The notes under the pieces are model-generated. The model was given only the letters and a program-made list of their open reading frames with translations. It did no database searches and was not told the DNA's origin. From Tubiluchus corallicola (Eukaryota; Priapulida; Priapulimorpha; Priapulimorphida; Tubiluchidae), in assembly GCA_030141605.1 (NCBI GenBank), contig JAQGDQ010000004.1, forward strand, positions 1,302,001-1,366,000: a stretch of DNA of 64,000 nucleotides, given 5' to 3'. Within the stretch, counting starts at the first letter, position 1. Each line of letters opens with the position of its first letter. Of the stretch, positions 35,031 through 47,974 are shown piece after piece. Made by a program: the position numbers and the translations under genes.

Positions 35031-36639
35031 TGTGCTCCCAACCATTGCAATGGAATGGAATGAAACTGTCTAATAGCGGCATTTTTTCTTTACTGGATTT
35101 GTTGACCTGGATTGGAATAGATGATTTATAACACGTGTAAAATCTAGTTATACTGTAGTACGCCCATAGGTAAAATTTAGATACAGCTGTTGTATGTTTT
35201 AGTACCTTCGCTATTTTCACATGAATTGAGTTTAGCATTAAACTGTGTACTAAGACTCAGAGAGTGCGGGCCCACTTGCTTTATGTCCGAAAAGAGTAGT
35301 TCCAACGGTCTGCAAAATTCGCAGACTGGGTTGTAGCTTCGCGGAGAACTCCTAGAAAAAAACAATTTCTAAGCTTGGGATAGCCGATTTAGCTTGATTA
35401 GGGACTGAAAGTTTTCGCTCATGAAGCTGGTTCCTGAGTAACTACTCATGCATTTTGTTGGCTTGCGCGTTGAAATCACCGATTAAGTTTTCAAAAAAAC
35501 TTAATATTCCAGCTTTGAAACCGGATCCGCAAGCAGTTGTTAAAAATAGGTTATATATATGCTTTGCCTAGTCTGCAAGCAGTAAGGTTCAGCATATTTA
35601 CAAATGCGCAAAAATATTTGCAGACCTGAGTCCTCTGATCTTGCGGACCTGAGGATATTTGCTAGACTGGTAATTTATAACAATAAAGTTAATGTTGTCT
35701 AAACATAATGGTCTGCCCTATCCATCTGAACGATACTTTTTTATTTTTTTTGTTCCAGGTTCCTCTTTTATTTTTTATACAGGTTCTTTTATGAAATTTT
35801 CTTTCGCCATCTCATCACTGGAAAATGTAATATCGACTTTGTAAAGTGCAACCTGCTAAGTTATTGGTTAATGAGATCTTCGTTAAACAAAACAGATAGC
35901 TGATGTTTTCTGAACAGTTTGTACTTTTTTGGCATGTTTTATATAGTTCAGTGGTCATAGCTGAAAAGCGCAGGTTCTTTCAATGAATAGCAGTGTTTGC
36001 AAGTTGCAGATGTACTTACCAAGAAAGTGTAATTACCTAGGTGTTTGCAAATAATTCAGTCAATTTTGGGAAAGTTGTAGCAAAACGGATGTAGCTGTTA
36101 CTGTTAGCTCAGTTAGCTGCTGTGGGAAATGAACCTTAAATACTACCTTGCTGTGTTTGTGCCGCAGCACCAAGGCATTTGTACGCTATACAGTGCATGG
36201 CTATGTCAACTTTGGGCATACAGTTTATGATGGCCAGTCAAGATGATTGTGTTCCTGCCAACAATGACTTTAGTGGAAAACTTTACGAACTTTTTAAAAA
36301 GTCTTACAAATCATTTTGACAAAATGACTGTATAGATGTGCAACCTTGTTTAGAAATCTGCCAGCCTTAGAAGTTCAATTCAGATGTTGTACATCTAGCA
36401 TTGTGTTTTGGGATTATGTGAAAAACAGAAATGGGATATTTACATGAATTTTTTAAAAGCAGTTATTTCTTCAACTTTTTGTTTTCAATATTAATGTTTT
36501 GTATTTTCCTTAAATTATAAACATTTGTACAGTATCCATGTAAAACATGCAGTAAATGAATAAGGAGATACAAATTTTCTTTATATGTATATAATTTACA
36601 ACGTTTTGGCCATTTTTTTCAATTTAACAGGGCAAGATT

Positions 36640-36735
36640 TTGAAGATTTGAAAAGTAGCTTTTAGCAATAACTAGTTACTTTACAGTTACAGCTCGTTAC
36701 TTTTTCATAGTAAGTTACCCAACATTGATGTATGC
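36640..36735. mobile_element. DNA-transposon terminal fragment (GTTGGGTAAC type)
   Basis: On the minus strand it reads AATGTTGGGTAACTTAC, then AAAAGTAACGAGCTGTAACTG and AAAGTAACTAGTTA. Ends built from TGTTGGG followed by repeated GTAAC/AGTAAC words are common in animal DNA-transposon families. Only one end was found. Confidence 0.35.
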
Positions 36736-37007
36736 TATCCCATAGAGCTCTTTTAACATTATTTGCTGCTAATAACAACTGCTGATCAGTACAGGCAGAT
36801 TTACTTTTGTTTTTTTCAGACATGTAGCTCTATTATAATTTAGTTCAATTTGCTATTTTCTTATTATATGTGTACTTTCTTATTATATGTGCATTTTCTT
36901 ATTTATATTATATATAAATTGATTTTAATTGATTTTTTAGCCACATGTATCTGAGAATTTGCATGTTTTTTCTGGTAGGCTGAGGTTTTCACAAATGGAT
37001 AGGTATA

Positions 37008-40000
37008 ATGGACACTTTAGACAACTGTACAGCACCTGCGATTAATAACTTCCCAAGCGATTTTTTTACTCAACAGCAGAGATTGTCTGGTGGAGTTATT
37101 ATACATATTCTAATAACAGTCTATGTGTTTGCTTCATTAGCTGTTGTGTGTGATGACTATTTTACTGCTTCACTTGAAAAGCTTTGTTCTGGTAAGCATG
37201 ATGAAGTATTATGGGTTTAGTCGAAAAACCAGTGACTTATTTAATCTCTGAAACAAAGTTTTTGGTTGAGGCAAACTTTTGTACTTTATAATGTATGGGG
37301 GGTTTCAGAAGCTGGTTTGTGTTTTTTATTCTTTATAGTTGTGTAAAGACTAATAATTATATGTAATTTAACAATAGGCCTGCTTTGCTTTAATTTCAAT
37401 ATTTTTGTATAGAAACAATCCAATCATAAGCTTATGATGATTTGGGAACTATCCTGCTTTGCCAAATTGCCAGGCAATACAAAAACCAGTCACTTATTTC
37501 TTAAAGTACAGTAATTTATTTTCGGTACTTAATTGAGAAAAATGATCTACTTTCTAGTGGAATTTTGTTCTAGATCAGAAGTAGGGATGTAACAAATGTG
37601 AAATGACCAAATCCTAAAATAAGCCGAATTTTATTTTAATTAATTTTCGAATGTGGATCAAATCCAAATCTGTTTAGAGTAATTTTTGAATCCAGATCAA
37701 ATCTGAATTGCAATTTAAAATAGCTTTTGAAACCATGTTGAATTGGAATCACATTCTTCTAAAGTAATACAATAAATCTTTGTTAAAATGTTTAACAAAA
37801 ATCTAGCAGTTTTGTTAAAACTAGCAGTTAAAATCGTAATGTGGTGCATGCTTTCATGTATTGCTTCATGACTCGGACAAACACTGAAACTGAATATGGC
37901 AACATTTGCATATTTCAAGTCTGACAGAAAATGTAGCAATTAAGTAATTTTGTGGAAAAATTTAAATTTAAAAAAGTGTATAATTGCTTTTGTAATACAG
38001 CATTACTGAGTTGCCTCTTGTATTAGAAGCTAGACTGAATTTTCTTAAAAAAAATTCTGTGGAATCGGATTTGATCTAAAGTAACATGGAAATTCGCGAA
38101 TCAAATCGAATCAAAACTCTGATTCAAATTCAGCTTTGAGGCTCCGGTTCTGGCGAAGCTTTGTGACATCCCTAGTACAAAAACCTACAGTGTGACTGAG
38201 AATATTTAATTTTAATAATTTGGTGATGCTTAAATGATAAGTCAAGGCATTTTGTATCACTTTAGGCATTATTGACTATATATGTATGTAAACCTTATTC
38301 ACATTTATCATAACTCAGTGTAAGTACAACTTCTAAACATGATGTATGTAACTGTGTTCTTTTACATTATTACTTTTGAGAATGTGGTAGATTTATAAAT
38401 CAATGGCATTTACTAAAAAATTCTCTTCCCAAATAGCAAAATATTTTGCAGTTACAGTGATCAGTGGAACTTATTTTCCTGTCCATTCTCGTTGTTACTG
38501 TGTCGGATTTGCTTAGCTGTTGTTGATTTAAAAAGACCTTTTCAACTACCAAAACTGATAGTTTACATAGTTCTTTGTGAAATGTCACTTACTAAATGGA
38601 TATTTGTGATGAAACAGCTACCTAACATTCTAAATGAAAATGACTGACAGCATTGTAAATAGAAGTGTTGACCCCTAACTACATTAATCAGATGTTGCTT
38701 ATTTACAGCTTTAAATCTGCAACCAGATGTTGCTGGAGCTACTTTCATGGCTGCTGGAAGCTCAGCTCCTGAGCTATTTACAGCTGTTATAGGTGTATTC
38801 ATAACACAAGGTGATATAGGTGTGGGAACTATTGCTGGATCAGCAGCATTTAACATTCTAGTCATCATCCTACTTTGTGGATTGTTTGGAGGTTCGGTAA
38901 GTTTTCTTACAATTAAAAAGCTCAGTATCATGAAATATGGTATTAAAAAACTAAGAGCTAGCATTACATAAATATACACTGAAATGTGCAAATGCTTTTG
39001 GACATTTAGTTTTCGCTATGGTAGACTGGTAGTGGCTAATGTATAAACACATTTGCAGTTAATGTGAGATTAATGTTTATTAATTATCTGACATTTAAAT
39101 TTTTAGTATTGTTTTAATGTCTCGTGTTAGTAGTTGAATATTGTGATTTTGCAATTATTGATTTAGAAGTCCAGTTAATTAAAATTCCTAGCTCACTGAG
39201 TCACTTTTGTACAACAAAATTTCTAAGATTATGGGATGATTCAAGAAATTTCAAACTAAATAGCACGCTGTGAAAGATGCTAGTATGAGGCACACTTCTC
39301 TACCTAGAGTAAATGTGCAGGAGTGAAAGAATGCTAGTTTGTCATATAAAAATTAACATCATATGCTGGCATGATGCCAAGTCTCCTGCTGCTGCTGCTG
39401 CTGCTCCTTAATCCTGCATGATTTGTACAGACAGGTTGTCAAGCTGAAAATTTGGTTTTAACTAATACAATAAGCCCATTTGCTTGACTATCATTTCAGG
39501 TGATTAATTTGCTATGGTTTCCGCTAACTAGAGATTGTCTGGCCTATCTAATCTGCATTATTGCATTAGTGCTTGTTCTTTATGATGAGAGGATTCTTTG
39601 GTGAGTATTCTGCACACTATTTGCTGTTTATCAAGATTTTTTTAGCATTCTAAAAAGCTGGCATGATTCATATTATTGAGCTTGCCAGTAGTAAACATTA
39701 CTAAATTCTGCATTCTGCATTGGCTTTTAACTTTTTTGATCACTGTTTATTCACATGGCTAGTTTTGGGGGGATGAACTAATACTAAACAAACAAACAAA
39801 CAAACAGAAGAACATAAGTTCCACATTCTATTTTGTATACATATATGTTGGATGTGATAATAATCTCATTACCGGTATAGTTCAGTCCAGTACAGCAATT
39901 TTGGATGGGTTTGCAATCGGTTTAAAATTGTATAGCTGCTCAGTCTCTAGGTTTAATTTTTAGAAAGTAATTGCAATCACTTAGCGACTACAAAACCAAA

Positions 40001-43000
40001 ACATGACATTATATTATTTAGCACTTTCAAAAAACCATTGCAGCTACATTTGTGATGGTACATTTCATGGTGAGCACTTGTCAAATATTGCATTTTCATT
40101 TGTTCTTTCACAAAGCATCTGCTTTTTTAGCTAAAAACTCATATATTATTTCTCAATCTCTATGGGTAAGTTTGATATTTTTCAATTTAGGAAAACTGCA
40201 ACATAGGCATTTTGTTAAAGTGATATCATTACCAGTACAGGGCTTAGAAAACGTATGTTGTGGTCTATGCCAGTTGTGTTTGTTTATAGGTATGAAGCAC
40301 TTACCTTTGTTGTACTTTACTGTGGGTATTTGATACTAATGTATTTTAATGCACGGATTCAAGAATGGTGTGAAAAGCATATAACTAGTCAAATTTTACT
40401 GGGTAAGAAATACTGGGAGTATCGTAAACTTGATAATGATGGTGAAACTGATGTTGAACAATGTAGCAATGTGAAAGTGTGCCTCACCGACTCGGAAAGC
40501 ACTCCATTACTCAAAGAAAGGCCACGGTCATATAGTACTGCAGTGAGTATTTCATTATTTGTCATATCTTTCATTGACTATTTGCTTTTAATTTGTTTAA
40601 AAAAAGTTACAAAATATAGAATTGTCTTTGTCTGAACAGCTCCATTTGTCAACTCACTAATTTACTGTATTCCTGTTAGATTTAAAGATGCCTAGATTTT
40701 TAAATTCAGCTCCATAGAAACATGTATTACATCTGAATCATTCTGTTTGCAATGCACAAATAACCCAGCACTCTAAATAACTAGTTCTTTACGATGGTAA
40801 TGATGGTGACGACGATGACGGTGATGATCAGTAATCTAAAAGTCCAGCTATTAAAATGCACTTTTGTTAGCTCATATATTTAAATGCTTAAATGTTAACT
40901 TTGCGCTTTGCTTAATAATAAATGAAACAGCAAAGCTTATGTGTGTTTCTAGTCATTTTAACTGAAAGAAACGTATTTAGAAAATGAATTACTCAACTAT
41001 GTTTTTGTATAGCATAGTACACTGAATGGGAATGTGTGTAAACTTGTGTCTTTTATGTTCTTTTTTGTCAGCAACCTTGTGTAGCTGAAACTAATCTGGT
41101 TTCTCATCGTCCACGTAGCAAAACTGTTGACATTTATCAACATCACCGTGACGATAGTATTCATCATGGCATTTATCATCATGATCATGCTACACATGGA
41201 GGAGAAGTGCTGCATGGAAATCTTTCATCAATGAGTATTTTATAAATCTTCTTTATATTTAATATTGTGTTGTTTTTGTTTATTACACTTGATTAGAATG
41301 TACTTATAAAAGCAAAAGTAACTGCTCGTTGAAACTGTTACTGTTTCATTTAAGAGTTTAGGGTTATTTTTGTGTTTATTTTCAGTTTTACACAGACGAA
41401 AATTCCATCAAGTGCATCTTTGTATCTTTGTTGTGTTTACAAGAGAACTTTGAAATTAGTAGAGTATTTATTTCAAAATTCCTTGAGCAACTTGTCAATG
41501 AACTGTAAAGATTTCAATGATATTTCAGAATCAGAAGAATATGTGTCACCTTTTGAAGTTCCTCAGTCGGTATGGAGAAGAATTCTTTGGTTTATTCTTC
41601 TGCCTGTGGTATTTCTATTTTTCTGCACCATTCCTGACTGTCGTCGACCATTTTGGCAAAATTGGTTTGTACTGACGTTCACAAACTCTGTTATCTGGAT
41701 AGCTGTACTTTCATATATAATGGTCTGGATGGTAACTATTATTGGTAAGTTCTTGTACAATATTTATAAATGAACAAATAAACAAAAAAATTATTATATT
41801 TGACTACTAATTGTTTTGTTATTTCCCAGTTTTTTGATGTTTTCCTGTGTAAGAGTGAAAATTTGTGCTTCTAGTGCAAGACTGGTCCCTGCTTGCCCAT
41901 TCTTTCATTTTTTTCTCTGAGCATTTAAATTGAATAGAATGTTGTAGAGTTTTTTGGCTACATCATTATTTATCAAATTCCTTAACGAAGCTTAAATATT
42001 CTTCTATTCTGCTCATGACTGGATGTGCCATCATATTAACACACTCATTGAAGAGGCACCTGGCCTATGATGTTTATTTTCACTTATGAATCAGTGATGT
42101 CATACATTTTGCATAATATACCACATGGATATGCTCATAAGAGTGGTATAAAACATTGCCCTTTTGTGTAACTTTAACAGTAGCTTTCTGCAATATAAAT
42201 AATTGAATTTGAGGCTATTCTGTAGATTTTCTTTTATGCATCCAAAACATGAAATGCCGAAAGTTTGAAGAAATTTAGTCTTTCTTTAGTTTTTTGTGAT
42301 TTTTTTATAGTTATTTGCTTTCTTCAGCCTTACATAAGTAATGTCATATTATGTAATGGGCTGCTTGTTATTCTGACTGCGTGTATATTGTTACATGTTG
42401 ACAGTTCTGATACTATTTGTGTTTAGGTTACACATTTGGAATACCAGATACAGTAATGGGATTAACATTCTTAGCTGCGGGAACAAGTGTGCCAGATGCA
42501 ATTGCTAGCTTACTTGTGGCTAGAGATGGTAAGCTTAAAAAATTATACCACATTACATAATTTCTTTCTTTGTTGGCATATTTATAATACTGACAACAAA
42601 ACTTTTCCTTATTACGAGATTGTTGCCACTAACATACGTTATTTTTTCAAAACAATTTTTATAATGCCTTTTTTTCTGAGAAGAGTAGTTCAGTGATGGT
42701 AAACTGAAAGCTAAAGTGGCATGTTGAAGGTCTTAGGTAAGTCTGAGTGTATATTATAAGCGGCAGGGAAAACTTTAATGTGATTAGTTATATGTGTTTG
42801 TTATAATTATAATAACTCTAAGGCTCCTAATGATTCTCTGACAGTGTATAGTCACACAATGCTGAGTAGAAGTGGCCTAAAATTTAAGAAATAAGGATGT
42901 TTTATTCTCAGAATGCAGTGGATCTCACGGTTCTATTGTTAATTTGTGCCGTTTCAGGATATGGTGATATGGCTGTGTCTAATTCTGTAGGAAGTAATGT

Positions 43001-45154
43001 GTTTGATATTTTAGTTTGTCTTGGTGTACCTTGGTTAATAAAATCTGTGGCATCTCAGGTAAGTAAAATGTTTTTTGCTTGAATTAGTAAACTAGCTAAG
43101 TTATTAAAATGAATTTGTAAAGTTGTATTAAAAAGCAATACCAGTTCAGTTTTTTAATAAACCCATTTCTTAGGCGAGAAGAAATTTAATAAAAGTTAGT
43201 AACTGTACCAGTTAATTACTTAGAAGTTATTTGTCTAGTGTTGTCATGAACCCGATATTAGGTAGCAGAATATCCTGACATTTACCAAAATTCTGATATT
43301 TCCCAATATATCGAACTGCTAATATTTGCGTAGATATGGGCCGATTTTTGCCTGCCTAAATTTCCATGAGTTACAATACTTTTTTTGTATTGATTTGCAG
43401 TACAACACATGCAGTTTCCCTATTGATATATTAACGTATACACACATGCAGAACCAACACTGTCAATGTCTTAACTGTGCTGGCCTTGATATTTTTGGCA
43501 AAATGATCTTGTACCCAATCCCCCTTCCCCCACTGTACCCAATCCCCCTTCCCCCACTCCCATTATAGAAATATAATATTTTAATGATTTTTGCTTCCCA
43601 AATTTGTTGCTCAATGCTCACCTTCAAGTCTGCAGATCACATTAAAATTTTACCAGTTTAAAAGTACGAGTTACTGTATTTCGTTATCTTGCCAACTTGG
43701 CTGATTTCTAGTGATTGATCCAACAGAATGCCTTAATGCCACTTTAGTTTAATCAGCTACAAGTACATTTACTAGTATCCAGAACTTATGAAAAAAGTTT
43801 AATTACTAGAAGCATGACTGCTTTTTGTACATTCAATAGTTAAGTAACACTGGTCATAAAAAGTACTTTGATGGATGAGATGCTTTGGGTAATGATTGTT
43901 TTTAGTTTGCTTTTATTTTTCTGTTACGTGTATTAAACTAATATAATATATATTTTAAATTTGGAACTTATGATGTTCTTGAAACTTGAAACATTCAGAA
44001 TAATGTTATTTATCTCAGTTTACGAAATCTTTAATATCAGCATTAAAATGCCAGATTTCAGTGTATTTTAGTTAAGTCCACTTTTCTTATATTACAAATT
44101 GCATATGCATACTGTAATATTTATCATAATTATTTTTAAAGTAAAGTGAAGTGTATTTACTTAAATTTATATAAAGAAGATTTGATCACATTATTCAATT
44201 AGTGCATAAGGCTAAATATTGGTATCATATCAGATAAAAAAAAACAATATTGAATAACAGTAATCAATATGAAACAGTAATAACTGTAAAGCCACAGTAA
44301 CCTTCGGAGAGAAACACATTTAAGCAATTTCAGGTTTTGTTCTGTTATCTCCTATTGTATTTACTAATAAGATGCAGCCAAGTGAACAAGTTGGAATATG
44401 CTCACATTCGATAAAACTGGCGTAAAACCAAGGACAATGCTAATGTCAACCCTTATGTACATATGCAATAGCTTTTATGTTTTACCTATAACAGATGAAG
44501 CCAACAGTGTGTAAATATATGTTTGCTTAGTTTTTTTTGTGCTAAATTATGAGATTTTGGACAGTTTTAGAAAACGAATTAATTTTATCGCTTTTTTTGC
44601 AATATGGGTTTATGGTTACAGTATTTAAGTGCCAATGAAGATTTTAGTTATTTTAGCCAAAATAGTGAAAAATTGTGGCAGTTGCAACAAGCGAAGGATT
44701 TCTGAAAAAGTTGATTTGAAAAATGAATTAAAATTGACTAAAAACTATGAGCTAAATTTGGCCGGCCAAAAACTGGAGAGCTTGTTTAATTGTATTGCAT
44801 TTTTCTAATAGAGCTAATTTAATTACTGAACCTGCATAAGACGAACATCTAATCTCTTCTGTTGTCTTTAAATCCAATTTATGCTGTAACATTACTACTG
44901 CTACACGCAATAATTGTTTTATTTAGGAGCATGTAGTTGTTATAAAGAGCTCTGGACTGACTTTTACAGCAACTGCCCTGCTGGTAACTGTGTTATTTTT
45001 GCTATTTTCTGTTCGGCTCAACAACTGGAAGTTGGATAGGAAGCATGGATTTGCTTGCTTACTTGTGTATGCTATATTTCTTGTGTTCTCTTGCTTGTAT
45101 GAGTTGAATATTTTTACTTATATCAATCCGCCAATGTGCAAAAACAATGAATAA
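37008..45154 (+). CDS. K+-dependent Na+/Ca2+ exchanger, SLC24 (NCKX3/4/5 type)
   Basis: Exons: 37008-37191, 38709-38896, 39500-39600, 40290-40542, 41072-41234, 41460-41744, 42427-42528, 42958-43058 and 44927-45154; about 534 aa. Residues 15-60 hold the conserved [15 protein letters not shown] and VVCDDYF segments. The alpha-1 repeat (~66-120) has [17 protein letters not shown], with the transport Glu. The cytoplasmic loop (~175-330) is histidine-rich. The alpha-2 repeat (~391-445) has [17 protein letters not shown] and GSNVFDILV. The Asp residues match NCKX2 D548 and D575; D575 is tied to K+ dependence in that family. The protein ends in two more membrane segments and PPMCKNNE. In the family it exports Ca2+ with K+ in exchange for Na+ across a membrane. 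The exon 5/6 junction is the least certain. No signal-peptide exon was found, so the N-terminus may be incomplete: the frame is open upstream to 36984 and an AG lies at 36983-36984. Confidence 0.88.
37582..38174. mobile_element. hAT-like non-autonomous element in exchanger intron 1
   Basis: The left end is TAGGGATGTAACAAATG. The right end on the opposite strand is TAGGGATGTCACAAAGC, giving inverted ends that match at 14 of the first 15 positions. The ~590-bp interior is made of GAATC/GATTC-type words in both orientations and has no coding capacity. TAGGGATGT ends are typical of hAT families. No clear 8-bp target duplication was seen. Confidence 0.65.
39388..39408. repeat. CTG trinucleotide microsatellite
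   Basis: About six CTG units in intron 2 of the exchanger gene, ending in CTCC. Confidence 0.85.
39786..39808. repeat. (AAAC)n microsatellite
   Basis: Five to six AAAC units in intron 3 of the exchanger gene. Confidence 0.85.
43513..43559. repeat. Two-copy tandem repeat, 24-bp unit
   Basis: TGTACCCAATCCCCCTTCCC followed by CCAC occurs twice in direct succession in intron 8 of the exchanger gene. The copies are essentially identical, so the duplication is recent. Confidence 0.85.
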
Positions 45155-45680
45155 ATTACGAGTACCTTTAAGTAACAATGAATAATGTAATGATGTACAA
45201 TCTGTGATACTTTTTTATTTTTTTACATTTGAATTTCTTCTATGTCACATAAAATTTCAATAATTTTACAAATTTTTTTGTTTTTCAATATAAAATCATG
45301 TTGTAACTTATTACCAACAGGTGGCAGCATCAAAAGGTTTTCGTTAACTTGGCTTTGATATCTTTATGGCTATTATATTATGGTTGCAGTTAGTGGTTTC
45401 ACATGAATAATTGAATATCAATTAAACTATAGGTGCATGCGTGCAATCATTTATATTTATTGTATTATATCTTTCATACATTTCAATCAACTTTGATCTG
45501 TTAATGCATTAATGTGATATTTTTTGTTTAATCTCCTTGATATTTATATAGAAATTGAGTCCTCCATTGCAGGTTAAAATTTGTGATAAAATGTTTCTGC
45601 AGTAATCTTAATTATGTTAATGTTTTTGTGATACGGTAGTATTTATATTGCTCGAATTCTATACTGTAGTGAGTTGCCAT

Positions 45681-45686
45681 AATAAA
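45681..45686 (+). terminator. Candidate poly(A) signal of the exchanger gene
   Basis: AATAAA lies about 530 nt after the stop codon and is the first canonical signal seen downstream. Confidence 0.4.
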
Positions 45687-47727
45687 CTAAATGGAACTGA
45701 ATTGCAGTGGTAATTTAATCATCTAGAATGGTAATAGAACATGTTTAACTGCCTGTGTCTTAATTGCTAGAGGTCAGTACAGAATTTTCTATTTCAAAAG
45801 ATTCAGGTGATGCGAGCTTCTGTAAGGCAAATTTATAAAAAATATGGTTTGTATTATTGCTGTCTAATTACAGAAGTGTACACAAAACAAAACTTGTAAT
45901 TGTTGATCTTATTTCTACTAATTTCAACTAATCTGTTTACATTCGTAATGGACAGGTTACATCTTAATTCTAATCTTTTTGCTTTTCTCTTTTTTTCTTA
46001 GTTTCAGAGATAGTGTTTATTCTATCCAACATTGATTGCTGTCTTGTGAAGTTTGCAGACATTTTGATATGTTTAGAACACTACATACAGAATGAATCAG
46101 ACGATTATGCTATACTTGTGAAAAATAACGCTTAACTGTGTGGGGCAGTCCTAGCTTATGTGATTTACTGAAAATTTGATGTTTGTTGGGTAGCTTTGGG
46201 GAATCGAAAAAGTAATTTTGTAATCTCATAATTATAATTCAATTTAGTTTGACGTTTTAATTTTTATAGAGATGGGTTAGCCCCGAGTTTACAGTGCAGC
46301 ACCACATTATTTTACAGTTATTAAGTTAAGTTTGTAATAATTGTTTACAACAGAAGCTCCAGCTATAATTCAAGTGTGACAATTTTATCGGTTAAAACAA
46401 TACTTTTTACAACTGGTGTGATTACTTGGGACATGTTACACGCTCAGTGTTAAAACTGTGATCAAACGAACAGTGATTGTTGTTAGAAATCTATCTCTAT
46501 TGACTTTTCTAAAGCTCGCACAATTTTTGTTTATTTAGTGTAGTTAGAATTATTAGGGCATTAGTACTTTTGAAATGTTTAAGCAACAAAATTTATCTAA
46601 TACTTTTATATGTAAAAACATCTTACTGAGATTACTCAAACTAATGTGAAAATTTTGATGTTTTTTAAATGAACAAGAGAATGTTTAACTATTAAACAGG
46701 CTGTTAAGTTCAATACTGAAAACTGCAATAGTAATTCAAACTTAAATAAATGCTATTAACTGAATCGACTTCAATTTTAACAAGCATTAAATATCATCTC
46801 CTATTATTGGACAAACTTTATATGACCAGAGCCCTTTATCGTTTTGTTTGATGTGCAATTGTTTTATGCAAATTTATTTTTGTACTGATGCTGTTAATGA
46901 ATATAATGTATATAATTAACAAAATACACTATATAAGAACAGGCTAATTTAGGCTAATTTTATTTTCAATAAACAATGCTTACATAGAGTCAATGCATTT
47001 TGACTTCACTTACGGTATTCACCATTTTTAAATAGTGTAAGAAACTACACATGTGCAATCGACAAATAATTCAGCAGAAAGATTCACTTTGAAATTCATG
47101 AACATTTTACGCACAAAAATGAACAGTATAATTAGACAATTAACAGAAATAAAAAATTCCTTGCTTTCAAAACCGCTTCTAATTATTCTGAATAATTAAT
47201 GTTCTTAATTATGTATTGTTAAACAGTAATTTCACAAACGGAAAATGCAAATAATAAGAATTGGTCTTTAATATCCTTGAGAATGTTATGATAACAAAGT
47301 TGCAGTACTTGTAGTAATGATGCAAAAAAGTAGAAAATTAAATGGATTTATTCTTATTAAACAGTTACTACTAAAATGTTAAAACCGTGCTTGCACTTTG
47401 ATGCTACGTAAAATCTAAATGACTTTCTAATTTACTTATGCAGAAAAGCACAAAAGGCGAGATCTAAAGTGTCAACAAATTTAGAAAATTTTCTCACCTG
47501 GAGTTATATAAGCAGTTATAACTTGGTAGCAAATACAGCAATAAATATTGCATAATGATAGCAATATGACTGTTACTGAATTTCTTTTAACCAAACATAA
47601 TAAATTATTAGCAAAATAATAATAACAGCAATGAAAACATTCACTTATACTACCAAAATTTATCTTTCATGATACTGTAAATGACAAACTACTGTATTTT
47701 GTCAGAAACGTTCATTACCAAAACATT

Positions 47728-47733
47728 TTTATT
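47728..47733 (-). terminator. SF3B1: Candidate poly(A) signal of SF3B1
   Basis: TTTATT on the plus strand reads AATAAA on the minus strand, about 240 nt past the SF3B1 stop. It lies in a T-rich tract, so it could also be there by chance. Confidence 0.35.
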
Positions 47734-47974
47734 TTTTTTGGAAGTTAACTGTAACAATTGGTATAGACCCTTTGGTGGAGTGTGAAGCTACATAAGTAAT
47801 GAATAAGTGACAATTTTTCTTAAAACAATTTTCTTTATACCAAAACTGTAAATTTTGCCATAGAAACTGGACCATAAACTTTTTTTATATAGAGCTAGAG
47901 CTATAGCAATTGGGCAAACAAAGCAAAAATCTGATATAATATTAAACATATACAAACTTGCACGCAACTATATA

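Larger units (their letters stand above)
30034..36978. other. Head-to-head spacer between NUB1 and the exchanger gene
   Basis: This should contain both 5' regions. CpG-richer patches lie at about 31840-32340, upstream of NUB1, and at 34900-35400. A repeat-like patch at about 30940-31450 resembles the tail of a retrotransposon but could not be placed. Other contents are a GA microsatellite (32714-32731), a 30-bp near-tandem repeat (34953-35030) and a DNA-transposon end (36640-36735). No convincing further coding exon was seen. Confidence 0.5.
45155..47974. other. Convergent spacer between the exchanger gene and SF3B1
   Basis: This holds both 3' UTRs. It is AT-rich and I saw no open frame or mobile element. 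Poly(A) signals are listed separately. A further AATAAA on the plus strand at 46968-46973 could end a longer exchanger transcript. Confidence 0.55.

Noticed and set aside
38563-38991. 142-codon minus-strand frame
   Set aside because: It is antisense to the alpha-1 repeat exon of the exchanger, which is certain on the plus strand.
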